This document shows, one piece after another, positions 25,574 to 34,681 of a stretch of DNA of 64,000 bases. Location of the stretch: assembly GCA_963770635.1 (NCBI GenBank), contig CAVYQI010000006.1, positions 620,001-684,000 on the forward strand, written 5' to 3'. How positions within the stretch are numbered: position 1 is the stretch's first letter; every line of letters begins with the position of its first letter. Under the pieces are notes generated by a model that worked only from the letters and a program-made list of their open reading frames with translations, was not told the DNA's origin and searched no databases. The position numbers were made by a program, and so were the translations under genes. The DNA is from DASZIT01 sp963770635 (GTDB taxonomy: Bacteria; Actinomycetota; Acidimicrobiia; Acidimicrobiales; RAAP-2).

Positions 25574-27364
25574 TCACTCCGGGGCCAGGGCGGCGGCGAG
25601 AAGCGGCACGACCTCCTGCCAGTCGGCCACGATCCCGATGTCGACCCAGTCGAAGATCGGGGCGGCTGGGTCGTGGTTGACGGCCACGATGGTGCCGGCT
25701 CCCCGGGCCCCGACCATGTGGTTGAACTTGCCGGAACCACCGATGGCGAGGAACAGGGCGGGGTCCACACTTTGGCCGGTGAGCCCGACCTGCCGGGCTC
25801 GCGGCAACCAACCCTTGTCGGTGACCTTGCGGGACGCCGCCAGTTCGGCGCCGAGGGAGACGATCAGTGGCTGGAGCTTCGAGTAGTCGTCGGGAGACAC
25901 CCCGGTGCCCACCGACACCACCGTGTTGGCAGTGAGGAGGGCCTCGACTTCATCGTCGCGACCCTCTCCGGTCACCTCGAGCCGGCCCCGGGGCTGGAGC
26001 CTGACCGGCTCGACCGCAGCCGAGCCCCCGGCGACCACCCTCGGGGTGCGGAGGGAGAGGATGCCGGGCCGGACGGTGGCCAGCTGCACCGGTGTGCGGG
26101 CGGTGATGGCCGCCACCAACCGGCCGCCGAACGCCGGCTTCCACGAGACCAGTCGACCGCGGTCGACCCCGAACCCCACCGCGTCGCCGGTCAACCCGGC
26201 GTCCAGCCGAACGGACACCCGGGCCGCCACCTCCCGCCCCCACAGCGTCCCCGGCACGAAGCCGGCCCAAGGCTGATGCTCGCCGCACCAGTCGGCCACG
26301 GCCGCCGCCACGTCCTCTTCCACCCCGACCCCCACCAGTTCGACCGCCGCGTCGGCGCCCCACTCGGCCAGGCTCTGCGGGTCGAGCGGGCCAGGGCCGA
26401 TGGCGGTCACCACCCCGTCGAGCCCGGCGGCCAGGTGGGCGGCTTCCCCCAGGAGCTCCCGGGTGAGGCGGGCCCGCCCGGGCTCGGCCACCACCAGGAT
26501 GCCCGGACCGGTGCCGCCGGAGGTCGGCTCCACCCCCTCGACTCCCGGTGCCGCCGACGCCGCGTCGTTGCCCCCGCGTCGACCGATGGCGGGGAGGGCG
26601 CCCCACGAGCTGAGAAGCCGGACCGCCTCGGCCACCTGGGCGGCGGCGGTACCCGACAGCACGATGCCGCGCCGGTCGATGTCCATCGATCGCACCGTGC
26701 CCACGTCGGTGCGGCTTCCGGCTGAACCCCAGGGGCCGGGTCCGAGGTCGGCGGCCTTGACCCGAAGGATCCGGTCGGCTGGGACTTCGGCCCGGCCCTC
26801 GGGCGGGACCTTGCACGGCTCGCACAGCCGCTCGGCGGTGGACAGCACCGTCGGCAACCGGACCAGGCAGGTCCGCCAGCCGTCGTCCTGCTCGCAGGTG
26901 ACCTCGGCGACTCCCTCGACCAGCGTCAGTTGCCGGACCCCACCAGCGAAGGGGAGGTCGAGCAGCTCGGCCACTTGGGGCCCGACCTGCCCGGTATCCG
27001 CGTCGATCGAGTTCCGGCCGACCAGGATCAGGTCCCAGGTCGCGTGGTGGCGGAGGGCGTCGACCAACGCCTTGGCCGTGGCCAGGGTGTCCGATCCGGC
27101 AAACGCCGCATCGCTGACCAGCACCCCCTCATCGGCGCCCCAGGCCACCGCCTCTCGCAGGATGTCTTCGGCGGCCGGCGGACCCAGGGTGAAGACCACG
27201 CAACGGCCACGGTGGGCGGCGGCCAGCTCGACGCCCTTGCTGACCGCCCGCCGGCAATAGGCATTCATCTCCAGCTCGACGCCGTCTCGCTGGAGTCGCC
27301 CCTCGGGCGAGAGCGTCATGGCCTCGGCCTTGGGCACCTGTTTTATGAGTACGGCAATGTTCAC
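25574..27364 (-). CDS. Fused electron transfer flavoprotein, EtfB-EtfA
   Basis: 596 residues from a GTG. Residues 1-255 are an EtfB-like domain (IAVLIKQVPKAEAMTL, ELEMNAYCRRAVSKGVELA, LILVGRNSIDADTGQVGPQVAELLDLP, with LRLPTVLS-type strand RLPTVLSTAERLCEP). After a linker rich in Gly/Pro/Ala, residues about 285-596 are EtfA-like, ending with the FAD site AASRKVTDKGWLPRARQVGLTGQSVDP...IAVNHDPAAPIF-type sequence (about 508-570). ETF accepts electrons from acyl-CoA dehydrogenases. The two subunits are usually separate genes; here one frame spans both with no stop. The partner oxidoreductase EtfD is encoded at 60-62 kb. Confidence 0.9.
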   Translation of the reverse strand: MNIAVLIKQVPKAEAMTLSPEGRLQRDGVELEMNAYCRRAVSKGVELAAAHRGRCVVFTLGPPAAEDILREAVAWGADEGVLVSDAAFAGSDTLATAKALVDALRHHATWDLILVGRNSIDADTGQVGPQVAELLDLPFAGGVRQLTLVEGVAEVTCEQDDGWRTCLVRLPTVLSTAERLCEPCKVPPEGRAEVPADRILRVKAADLGPGPWGSAGSRTDVGTVRSMDIDRRGIVLSGTAAAQVAEAVRLLSSWGALPAIGRRGGNDAASAAPGVEGVEPTSGGTGPGILVVAEPGRARLTRELLGEAAHLAAGLDGVVTAIGPGPLDPQSLAEWGADAAVELVGVGVEEDVAAAVADWCGEHQPWAGFVPGTLWGREVAARVSVRLDAGLTGDAVGFGVDRGRLVSWKPAFGGRLVAAITARTPVQLATVRPGILSLRTPRVVAGGSAAVEPVRLQPRGRLEVTGEGRDDEVEALLTANTVVSVGTGVSPDDYSKLQPLIVSLGAELAASRKVTDKGWLPRARQVGLTGQSVDPALFLAIGGSGKFNHMVGARGAGTIVAVNHDPAAPIFDWVDIGIVADWQEVVPLLAAALAPE

Positions 27365-27510
27365 TGGAGGCCTTTTGCGGTTCGGAGAAGACCGGGCCGC
27401 CTTCGTCGTCGACAGTTCAGGTGAGGCTGCGATTCAGCTCGTCGAGCCAGCTCTGGTGCTCTCGTCCGATTCCCCCGGAAGCGGCGGGGCTTCTGGTCGG
27501 CATTCTGTCG

Positions 27511-27978
27511 CTACGCAGACTCGAGCGGCTCGCCGCGGAGGATGTGCTCCACGGCATCATGTTGAAGCCCGCGTCGTCCTAGGCGTGTAAGGGCATAGCT
27601 GAAGTTCGCACCTCCGCCGGCGGGCCCGCCGACCACGGGACGGACGAGTGCGGCGTTCTCGAGAAGTTGTACGCCTTCCGCGACCAGCCGCTGGAGCCGC
27701 CGACTCTGGGTCATATCGCTGCCTTCCCGGTCGAAGGCGCCGGCGATCTGGTTGAGGAGAAGACCGCGACCGAGGGGCGCCCCACTCACGGTGACGGTGC
27801 CGCCCACCGTCACGGTGTTGTCGTCACCGGCTCCAGGCCCACCCGGTCCGAACGCGGCTTTCATCACCTCAGCCGCCAACTCAATCATCGGCAGCGCCTC
27901 CAGCCGGTCGGCCTCGGAGACCACCGCCGCAGTTGCGCCCTGCTTGTCCCTTTCCTTGTCTTCCTTACTGCCGAACAC
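27511..27978 (-). CDS. Hypothetical protein, 155 aa
   Basis: Unrecognised. Starts with a very charged MFGSKEDKERDKQG, then two predicted helices (ADRLEALPMIELAAEVMKAAFG), a Gly/Thr-rich strand region (NTVTVGGTVTVSGAPLG), and a C-terminal helical part (MTQSRRLQRLVAEGVQLLENAALV ... LTRLGRRGLQHDAVEHILRG) reminiscent of a small winged-helix. No membrane segment. It stands between the ETF gene and an FAD-linked oxidase on the same strand with gaps of 146 and 57 bases, so cotranscription is possible. Confidence 0.65.
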   Translation of the reverse strand: MFGSKEDKERDKQGATAAVVSEADRLEALPMIELAAEVMKAAFGPGGPGAGDDNTVTVGGTVTVSGAPLGRGLLLNQIAGAFDREGSDMTQSRRLQRLVAEGVQLLENAALVRPVVGGPAGGGANFSYALTRLGRRGLQHDAVEHILRGEPLESA

Positions 27979-28035
27979 CCGCGCAGCCTAACCTTCCGAC
28001 CGCCCGACGATTGCTGACGACGCGCCTCCGGACCG

Positions 28036-29409
28036 CTACGACCCTTGAGCCGGCAACAGCACGTTGGGGTTCAGGACGCCATCGGGATCGAGCGCCTGCT
28101 TGATCGCCCGGAAGGCGGCGATCTCCTCCGGGCTCCGCGACAGGGACAGCCATTTGCGCTTGGCCGTGCCGATGCCGTGCTCGGCGCTGATGCTCCCGCC
28201 GAAGTCACCGACCATACGAAGCACCGCCTCATCCACCCGGTCGTCGTCCGGGGGGAGGCCGGTCACGTTGACGTGGACGTTGCCGTCGCCGGCATGGCCG
28301 AACAGCCAGGTGCGGGCGGCCGGGGCGATGGCCTGCACGACGCCCGGCACCCGGTCGATGAACTCGGCCAGTGACCCGAGCGGCAGGGTGACGTCGAGTT
28401 TGTGGGGTGGGCCGAGGCTGTTGATGGCCTCGGTGTGCGCTTCGCGGTAGCGCCACAGCTCGGCCCGGCGGGAAGGCTCGGTCGCCACCACGACCTCGAT
28501 CACCTGATCGACCGAGCTGGTCGCCTCGGCGAACGCCTCGGTGGGATCGGCCCGGTCGGCCACCTCGACCAGCAGGTACACCGGGTGCGACCCCGAGAAC
28601 GGAGTCGGGAGACCGGTCACCGAGCCCACCAGCTCGAGCCCGGACAACAGGAAGAGCTCGCACGCCTCGAGCGCCGGAAGCGCCCGCCGGAACACCACCG
28701 ACGCGTCGATCGCCCGGGAGACGGTGGCGAATGCCAGCACTGCGACGATCCGATACGGCATCGACGGCACCAGACGCAGTCGGGCCGCGGTCACCACGCC
28801 CAAGGTTCCCTCGCTCCCGCACAGCAGGTCGGGCAGGTCGTAGCCGGTATTGTCCTTGACCAACCCGCCGAGGTGGGAGATGACCGAGCCGGTCCCGAAC
28901 ACCGCCTCGACACCGATCACCTGTTCGCGGGTGCCCCCGTAGCGCAGCACGTGGGTCCCGCCGGCGTTGGTGGCGACCGTTCCCCCCACCGTCGCCGAGT
29001 CTCGAGCCCCGAGGTCCACCCCGTACGCCCAACCTCCGGCGGCGGCGGTTTTCTGCACCGAGGAAAGGGTCACGCCGGCGCCCGCGGTGACCTGGCCAGC
29101 CAGGGGATCCACCGGTTCCAGGGTCTGCAGGCGTTGAAGGCTGAGCACCACTTCCTCATGCAACGGCACCCCGCCGCCGACCAGACCGGTGTTGCCCCCC
29201 TGGGGGACCAGCGCCACCCCGAGCTCCCGACAGGTGGCGACCACCCCTGCCACCTCCTCGCTGGACCCGGGCCTCACCACCGCCATCGACCGGCCGACGA
29301 ACCGTCCCGTCCAGTCGGTGGTGTAGGAGGCGACCACCTCAGGGTCGTCGATCACCTGCGGCCCGACCACCTCCCGGAGCCGGTCCACCACCGCCCGATT
29401 GCTGGCCAT
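28036..29409 (-). CDS. FAD-linked oxidase / D-2-hydroxyacid dehydrogenase (GlcD-like)
   Basis: 457-residue VAO/PCMH-type flavoenzyme. The PP-loop region reads GVALVPQGGNTGLVGGGVP (64-82), followed by GARDSATVGGTVATNAGGTHVLRYG and CGSEGTLGVVTAARLRL for FAD binding; the C-terminal FAD_oxidase_C part has HAGDGNVHVNV and ISAEHGIGTAKRKWL. This fits the glycolate oxidase GlcD, D-lactate dehydrogenase and D-2-hydroxyglutarate dehydrogenase group; the substrate cannot be distinguished. Some of these enzymes pass electrons to ETF, which fits the neighbouring fused ETF gene, but that link is inference. Confidence 0.9.
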   Translation of the reverse strand: MASNRAVVDRLREVVGPQVIDDPEVVASYTTDWTGRFVGRSMAVVRPGSSEEVAGVVATCRELGVALVPQGGNTGLVGGGVPLHEEVVLSLQRLQTLEPVDPLAGQVTAGAGVTLSSVQKTAAAGGWAYGVDLGARDSATVGGTVATNAGGTHVLRYGGTREQVIGVEAVFGTGSVISHLGGLVKDNTGYDLPDLLCGSEGTLGVVTAARLRLVPSMPYRIVAVLAFATVSRAIDASVVFRRALPALEACELFLLSGLELVGSVTGLPTPFSGSHPVYLLVEVADRADPTEAFAEATSSVDQVIEVVVATEPSRRAELWRYREAHTEAINSLGPPHKLDVTLPLGSLAEFIDRVPGVVQAIAPAARTWLFGHAGDGNVHVNVTGLPPDDDRVDEAVLRMVGDFGGSISAEHGIGTAKRKWLSLSRSPEEIAAFRAIKQALDPDGVLNPNVLLPAQGS

Positions 29410-29463
29410 GCTCTACTCTGCCCGACGCCGACCCCCCGACGGGCGGCAACCGGACGACCGAGG

Positions 29464-30358
29464 CTACGGCTGACCGCCCGATGACGCGGTTCCTGCCCCT
29501 CCCGAGGAACTGTTGGTGTTCATCGGGCCGGAACCGCCCGATCCATTCGCCGTCACCGAGGTGCCCGACGTGCCCGAGCCCGTAGAGGTGCCCGAACCCG
29601 CCGAGCCCCCCGAGCAGGGGGCTTGAGGTCCGGGCATGCAGGGCACCGGCACCGAGCTCGGGGTCTGCGTCGCCGTACCCCCCGGTGTGGTTACCGCCGC
29701 TGAGACGGCTCGGGCCGAGCCAGGCCACCAGGCTTCGTACCAGCCGTTGGCCAGCGTGGCCTGGACGTGCTGGCCGTTGTCGAGCAGCAGTGACACCCCG
29801 GTCACCCCGGAACCGGTCCTCCCGTCGACCAAGGTGTAGGGCGAGGCGTCGCGGGCGGTCAGGCCGGCGGTGGAGAAGTCGATCTTCCCCGCCGCGGGCA
29901 GGCTGGCCGCCCCCTGGCTGCCCGAGATGGAGGTGAAGGTAGGACCGGTGAAGCACGTCGTACTGGAGGTGGCGGTCGTGTAGATGGCCACGGTGTAAGG
30001 CCCGCGTATGTCGGTCAGAACCGGAGCTCCTCCGGTGACGGGAAGAACCGCAGGCCGGTTGGCGAGCTGCTGTTGACACGAGGAGTCAGCTTGAGCCACC
30101 TGATTGCCGGTCGGCGGGGTGGGGGTCGGGCTCCAACCGGCGAAGGCCGGCGACGCGCTTCCGAGCACGACCACCGAGACGACGGTGGCGGTGGTGATGG
30201 CGGCTCCGGCGACCGCACCGTACGTCACCCGGGGCGACCACCGGGTGACCCGTGGCTGGTAGCTGGCCGAGTGAACCCGCCCGCTCACCTCCCCGGGGAT
30301 GGAAGATGCCTTCGACCGGAACGCATCGCGGCAGGTCTGCTTCGAGTTGGTCGATCAT
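29464..30358 (-). pseudogene. Membrane-anchored partner of the SigE-type sigma factor, broken by one extra base
   Basis: As it stands the longest frame starts at a GTG at 30288 (274 residues) with one membrane helix (about residues 23-48, ending in ASPAFAG) and an external domain with a Gly/Ser-rich tail. Upstream, an ATG at 30358 overlaps the sigma stop as ATGA and reads MIDQLEADLP in another frame. Removing one base of the GG at 30330-30331 joins them: MIDQLEADLRDAFRSKAS then SIPGEVSGRV and the known frame, the usual layout of the gene after SigE-family sigma factors. So either a real frameshift or a sequence error. A role as anti-sigma factor or signal-receiving partner is inferred from position. 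Confidence 0.65.
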
Positions 30359-30933
30359 GGGTTTTCTCCTTCGTGTATGTGAACAGGAATCCGGGGTGTG
30401 GCCGAGATCAGCGTGGATGCCTTCCGCATCCGATCGAGGGCGTGCGATGCAGTGCTCTTGACCGTGCCGATCGAGCAGCCCAGCAAGTCCGCGGTTTGTG
30501 CCTCGGTGAGGTCTTCGAAGTACCGCAGGACGAGGACGGCGCGTTGCCGGGGTGGTAGGTCGCCGACCACGGACAGCAGCACCGTCCTCGCCTCGACGTC
30601 CGTGAAGGGCTGCCGCGTGGTCGGATCCTCCCGGTCCACCGGCCCGACGACGGACGGCCCGGCGGACAGTTCGCTCCGGTGACGGCTCCGGCGACGGGAG
30701 GTGTCGAGGGCAAGGTTCACGAGGATCCGCCGGGCGTAGGCGGCGGGAAACGCCATGGTGCGCACCTGGGGCCACCGGCGGGCAACCCGCACCAGACACT
30801 CCTGCACCAGGTCTTCGGCTTCGCCGATATCCCAGACCAGTAGATAGGCGGTGCGCAGCAGGCTGTCACCCTGCCCGGCCACGAAGCTTTCGAACGAGCG
30901 GGTGGCTTCGGCCCTGGCAACGGAATTTCTCAC
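30355..30933 (-). CDS. ECF sigma factor, SigE family
   Basis: 192 residues from the GTG at 30933, six bases after AGGAG; upstream in-frame ATG codons give a non-conserved leader. Region 2: FESFVAGQGDSLLRTAYLLVWDIGEAEDLVQECLVRVARRW; region 4: LPPRQRAVLVLRYFEDLTEAQTADLLGCSIGTVKSTASHALDRMR. This is the actinobacterial SigE-type ECF pattern. Ends in ATGA overlap with the start of the (frameshifted) membrane partner. The stimulus is unknown. Confidence 0.88.
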   Translation of the reverse strand: MRNSVARAEATRSFESFVAGQGDSLLRTAYLLVWDIGEAEDLVQECLVRVARRWPQVRTMAFPAAYARRILVNLALDTSRRRSRHRSELSAGPSVVGPVDREDPTTRQPFTDVEARTVLLSVVGDLPPRQRAVLVLRYFEDLTEAQTADLLGCSIGTVKSTASHALDRMRKASTLISATPRIPVHIHEGENP

Positions 30934-31266
30934 CCCTGGCTCCTGGCCTGTTTCGTCCCCATTACTCCCCTTAACCCCCGAGAGAGCGCAAATGGTTGCC
31001 TCCCCGGAACACAATGGCCCATTTTGCAGGCAGATCCGGTCGCGCCGTTCACCCGGATGGACGCCGAGTTCCTCGGGAAGCTCGATGATGTGGGCGGGTC
31101 GGGGTAGCTCGGCCGACTACTGATAGGCGGGAATCCCGGCCTGTCCATCTGTGGTCCACGATCGGACGGAGCCGACCCTTTAGGCTTGTGACAGGGCCGG
31201 CGACAACATGGTCTGTAAGGAACATCCGACGGCCCTGATTGGCATCCGAGAACCAAAGGAGCCCCA
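30934..31266. other. Divergent intergenic region between sigE-type gene and membrane-protein gene
   Basis: 333 bases upstream of two diverging genes, so it must hold both promoters. I see an AAGGAG ribosome site just before 31267 but no promoter boxes or dyads strong enough to name. The remaining short open frames lack coding features. Confidence 0.4.
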
Positions 31267-31953
31267 ATGGCCGCAGTTATGGATAGTCCATCGCAGACGC
31301 CCGGCCGGTGGTCGAAGCTCGCCCCTCTGTTCGCCGTCCTGTTCGTCGCGTTCGTGGTGGCCAGTATCGTCGTCACCAACGCGCCACAGTCCAACGCCTC
31401 GCCGGCGTCGATCCTCAACTTCTACCGGACCCACAAAAATCAAGCCAGCATTTCGGCGGTCCTGATCCCTCCGGCTGTCGTGTTCGGTCTCATCTGGTTC
31501 AGCTACCTCCGCACCTGGCTCCAACGCCGAGACGTTGACCATCGATGGGGCACGCTCACCCTTGTCGGGGGCATTCTGTTCGCGGTGACCGGCGGCGTCG
31601 TCGGTGGGGTCCTGGCCGCCCTGGGCGATTCCCCTGACCATCTGACCCTCTCGAGCGTGCAGACGCTCAACTACCTCCAGAACGACCTGCCGGCGATCCT
31701 GGGTTCGATGGCGTTCGGCGTGATGGCGATATCGGCCGGCGTCGCCATGCTGAAGAGCGCTCGGCTGCCGACGTGGCTGGGCTGGGTCAGCCTCATCCTC
31801 GGGATCATTGGCGTGGTCCCCGTCGGCGACTTCTTCGCCCTCCCCGCCATCGGCGTTTGGACGCTTCTCGTAGCTGGAGTCGTCTATTTCCGCGCTGACC
31901 CCGATGGACCGCTGGTCGTCTCGACCGGCGGCGCGCCGGCGCCGGTGACATAG
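31267..31953 (+). CDS. Six-helix integral membrane protein
   Basis: 228 residues with about six hydrophobic helices (first about 18-37 LAPLFAVLFVAFVVASIVV; others near 62-80, 95-118, 140-160, 168-182 and 188-207) and short loops. Resembles uncharacterised DUF4386-like membrane proteins of actinobacteria, without catalytic motifs. ATG at 31267 is preceded by AAGGAG. Divergent from the sigma gene; function unknown. Confidence 0.8.
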   Translation: MAAVMDSPSQTPGRWSKLAPLFAVLFVAFVVASIVVTNAPQSNASPASILNFYRTHKNQASISAVLIPPAVVFGLIWFSYLRTWLQRRDVDHRWGTLTLVGGILFAVTGGVVGGVLAALGDSPDHLTLSSVQTLNYLQNDLPAILGSMAFGVMAISAGVAMLKSARLPTWLGWVSLILGIIGVVPVGDFFALPAIGVWTLLVAGVVYFRADPDGPLVVSTGGAPAPVT

Positions 31954-31993
31954 GGCCCAACCCCGAGTCGAGCGAATCCGAGCTGCGCCGCCC

Positions 31994-33301
31994 TTATCCG
32001 ATGGTCGACAATGCGTCGGTGAACCGGTGGATGTGGCGCAGGGTACGCGACAGGTCGAAGGCGTCGTCGAGCTGGGCCTTGGACAGGGTGACCTCCGGGT
32101 CGTCGTCGAGCACCTCCCGGAACGGACGCCCTTCCTCCCACGCCACCCGGGCGTCGCGCTGGACGATCCGGTAAGCGGCGTCGCGCCCGAGTCCTCCCGA
32201 CACCAGGGCCAGCAGCACCGACTGGCTGAACACCAGCCCGTGGCTGCCTTCGATCAGATTGGCCAGCGCCCGCTCCGGGTGGATGACCAGTCCCTCCACC
32301 AGGCCCCGGGCCTTCTGCAGCATGTAGAGGGTGAGGGCGCTGGCGTCGGGCAGCACCACCCGCTCCACCGAGCTGTGGGAGATGTCCCGTTCGTGCCAGA
32401 GGGCGATGTCCTCCAGACCGGGGGACAGATAGCCGCGGAGCACCCGGGCCAGGCCGCATAGCCGCTCCGACAGGATCGGGTTCCGCTTGTGGGGCATGGC
32501 CGAGCTCCCCTTCTGGCCGACCTTGAACGCCTCTTCCGCTTCCCCCACCTCGCTGCGGGCCAGATGCCGCACCTCGGTGGCGATGGTCTCGATGGTGGCC
32601 CCCACCGACGCGCAGGCCCAGAGGTACTCGGCGTGGCGATCCCGGGCCACCACCTGGGTGGCGGGGACCGGGGTGAGCCCCAACGCCCGGCAGACGTGGT
32701 CCTCGACGCTGGGGTCAATGTTCGAGAAGGTCCCCACCGCTCCGGACAGCTTGCCCACCGCCACCCGGTCCCGGGCCGCTTCCAGCCGCTGGCTATCCCG
32801 GTCGGCCTGCAGGGCCCACAGGGCGAACTTGGCGCCGTAGGTGGTGGGCTCGGCCTGCATCCCGTGGGTGCGACCGGTGATGGGGACGTCGATCAGCTCG
32901 ACGGCCCGGGCCTTCAACGCCCGCACCAGGTCACCCGCGGCGGCGATGAGCAGATCGGCTGCCTGGGTGAGGGTGGCACACAGGGCGGTGTCGACCACGT
33001 CGGAGGAGGTGAGCCCGTAGTGGATCCAGGAGCCGTCGGGCTGGCCGATGGCCTGCTGTACGACGTCGACGAAAGCGGCGACGTCGTGGTCGGTGACCCG
33101 CTCCCGCTCCGCCACCGCTTCGACGAACAACGTATCGACGTCGGGGGCCCGTTCGCGGCACACTGCAGCAGCCTCGGCCGGCACGTCGCCGACCTCCACC
33201 CATCCCTCGGTGGCCAGCAACTCCACCCGGAGCCACATCCGGAAGCGGGCCTCGTCGGAGAACAACTCGGTCATCTCTGGCGGTGAATAGCGGGGGATCA
33301 C
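31994..33301 (-). CDS. purB: Adenylosuccinate lyase PurB
   Basis: Cleaves SAICAR and adenylosuccinate. 435 residues from the GTG at 33301, which overlaps the purD stop (GTGA). Starts MIPRYSPPEMTELFSDEARFRMWLRVE, then HYGLTSSDVVDTALC, GRTHGMQAEPTTYGAK, and the signature GSSAMPHKRNPILSE in the fumarase/aspartase superfamily, which carries the catalytic Ser loop. C-terminal GLVFSQSVLLALV is also standard. Third step of the purA/purD/purB group. Confidence 0.97.
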   Translation of the reverse strand: MIPRYSPPEMTELFSDEARFRMWLRVELLATEGWVEVGDVPAEAAAVCRERAPDVDTLFVEAVAERERVTDHDVAAFVDVVQQAIGQPDGSWIHYGLTSSDVVDTALCATLTQAADLLIAAAGDLVRALKARAVELIDVPITGRTHGMQAEPTTYGAKFALWALQADRDSQRLEAARDRVAVGKLSGAVGTFSNIDPSVEDHVCRALGLTPVPATQVVARDRHAEYLWACASVGATIETIATEVRHLARSEVGEAEEAFKVGQKGSSAMPHKRNPILSERLCGLARVLRGYLSPGLEDIALWHERDISHSSVERVVLPDASALTLYMLQKARGLVEGLVIHPERALANLIEGSHGLVFSQSVLLALVSGGLGRDAAYRIVQRDARVAWEEGRPFREVLDDDPEVTLSKAQLDDAFDLSRTLRHIHRFTDALSTIG

Positions 33302-34671
33302 CGGGCCACCTCCTGGGTTTCGGGCGACTTCGACCGGCGGGGAGCGATGCGACCGGTCAACCATCGGGGGGCGGCGATGTCGGAGCGGTGGTGCATGCCC
33401 GGCCACCGGATGCGCGACACCTTTGCATAGGCCCGCGCCCTGGCTTCCTCGAGACTGGCCCCGAGGGCCACCACCCCGAGCACCCGACCGCCGGCGGTGA
33501 CCACGTGCCCGGCGGCCACCGCGGTCCCGGCATGAAGCACGGTGGCACCGCCACCGCCGCCGCCACCGCCGCCTCCATCGCCATCGCCATCGCCATCGCC
33601 ATCGCCATCGCCCCCAGCATCGCTCCGGTGGCCGACGATCACGTCCCCGACCCGGGGCGCCTCGGGATAGCCCTCCGACGCCAGCACCACGCAGACGGCG
33701 GCGTCATCGATGAACCGGGGCACCGTGCGCAGCTCTCCGGCGGCGGCCTCCGCCAACAGCGCGGTGAGGTCGCCGTCGAGCCGGGGCAGCACCACCTGGG
33801 TCTCCGGATCGCCGAACCGCACGTTGTACTCGAGCACCTTCGGACCATCGGCGGTCAACATCAGGCCGGCGTAGAGCACCCCGCGGTAGTCGATCCCCCG
33901 GGCCCGGAGGGCGGTCACCAGCGGGGCGACCGCCGCCTCCACCAGATCCGACACCAGCTCGTCGTTGACGAACGGCACCGGCGAGTACGCCCCCATGCCT
34001 CCGGTGTTGGGTCCGGCGTCTCCGTCCCGCAGCCGCTTGAAGTCCTGGGCCGGGGCCAATGCCGCCAACCGCTCACCGTCGCACAGCACCAGCAGCGAGC
34101 ACTCGACCCCGATCAGTCCCTCCTCGATCACGATCTGCCGGCCGGCCTCCCCGAAGGCCTCCCCCGACAGCTTGGCGTCCACGTCGGCGTCCGCCTCCTC
34201 CAACGAAGAAGTGACCAGCACCCCTTTCCCCGCCGCCAGACCGTCGGTCTTGATCACCCACGGCCCCGGTAGCTGGCGCAGGAACTCCTTGGCCGTTTCC
34301 GGGTCGGCGAACACCCCGAACCGGGCGGTGGGCACCCCCGCCTCGTCGAGCATCTCCTTCATGAACGCCTTGGAGCCCTCCAGTTGGGCCCCGTCCGCCC
34401 CCGGTCCGAACACCAGCCGACCGGCCGCCCGCAGCCGATCGGCCAGGCCGTCGACCAGCGGCGCCTCCGGCCCGATGACGAACAGGTCGGCGTCGATCTC
34501 CTCGGCCGGGGTGGACACGCTGGTCAGGGTGTGGCCCTCCGGGGTGGTGCCGGTGATCCCCGGGTTGCCGGGAGTGACGATGACGTCGGCGGTCCGGCCG
34601 AGGGCCAGGGCCAGCGCGTGCTCCCGCCCTCCGGAACCGACCACACAGACGGTGGTGACGGCGGCGCTCAC
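33298..34671 (-). CDS. purD: GAR synthetase PurD with low-complexity Gly/Asp insert
   Basis: ATP-grasp ligase making GAR from phosphoribosylamine and glycine. N-terminal VVGSGGREHALALALGR, ATP-binding VIKTDGLAAGKGVLVTSS, GDAGPNTGGMGAYSPVPF, and LEYNVRFGDPETQVVL. Near the C-terminus, about residues 350-380, an insert of six Gly-Asp pairs followed by about ten Gly separates HRSDAG from ATVLHAGTA, encoded by a microsatellite (33548-33610). The catalytic core is unaffected. Length 457 exceeds the usual 420-430 because of this insert and a short charged tail. Confidence 0.96.
   Translation of the reverse strand: MSAAVTTVCVVGSGGREHALALALGRTADVIVTPGNPGITGTTPEGHTLTSVSTPAEEIDADLFVIGPEAPLVDGLADRLRAAGRLVFGPGADGAQLEGSKAFMKEMLDEAGVPTARFGVFADPETAKEFLRQLPGPWVIKTDGLAAGKGVLVTSSLEEADADVDAKLSGEAFGEAGRQIVIEEGLIGVECSLLVLCDGERLAALAPAQDFKRLRDGDAGPNTGGMGAYSPVPFVNDELVSDLVEAAVAPLVTALRARGIDYRGVLYAGLMLTADGPKVLEYNVRFGDPETQVVLPRLDGDLTALLAEAAAGELRTVPRFIDDAAVCVVLASEGYPEAPRVGDVIVGHRSDAGGDGDGDGDGDGDGGGGGGGGGGATVLHAGTAVAAGHVVTAGGRVLGVVALGASLEEARARAYAKVSRIRWPGMHHRSDIAAPRWLTGRIAPRRSKSPETQEVAR
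33548..33610. repeat. Coding microsatellite inside purD
   Basis: On the plus strand six perfect CCATCG hexamers (33575-33610) follow a run of imperfect CCGCCA/CCGCCG units (33548-33574). The minus-strand translation is Gly-Asp repeats then poly-Gly. Hexamer units keep the frame when copy number changes. Confidence 0.95.
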
Positions 34672-34681
34672 CGACGCCCCC

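Noticed and set aside
29464..30288. Calling the membrane protein an intact CDS from the GTG at 30288
   Set aside because: The ATGA-linked ATG at 30358 and the expected N-terminal segment recover in frame after removing a single base, so a disrupted longer gene explains the data better.
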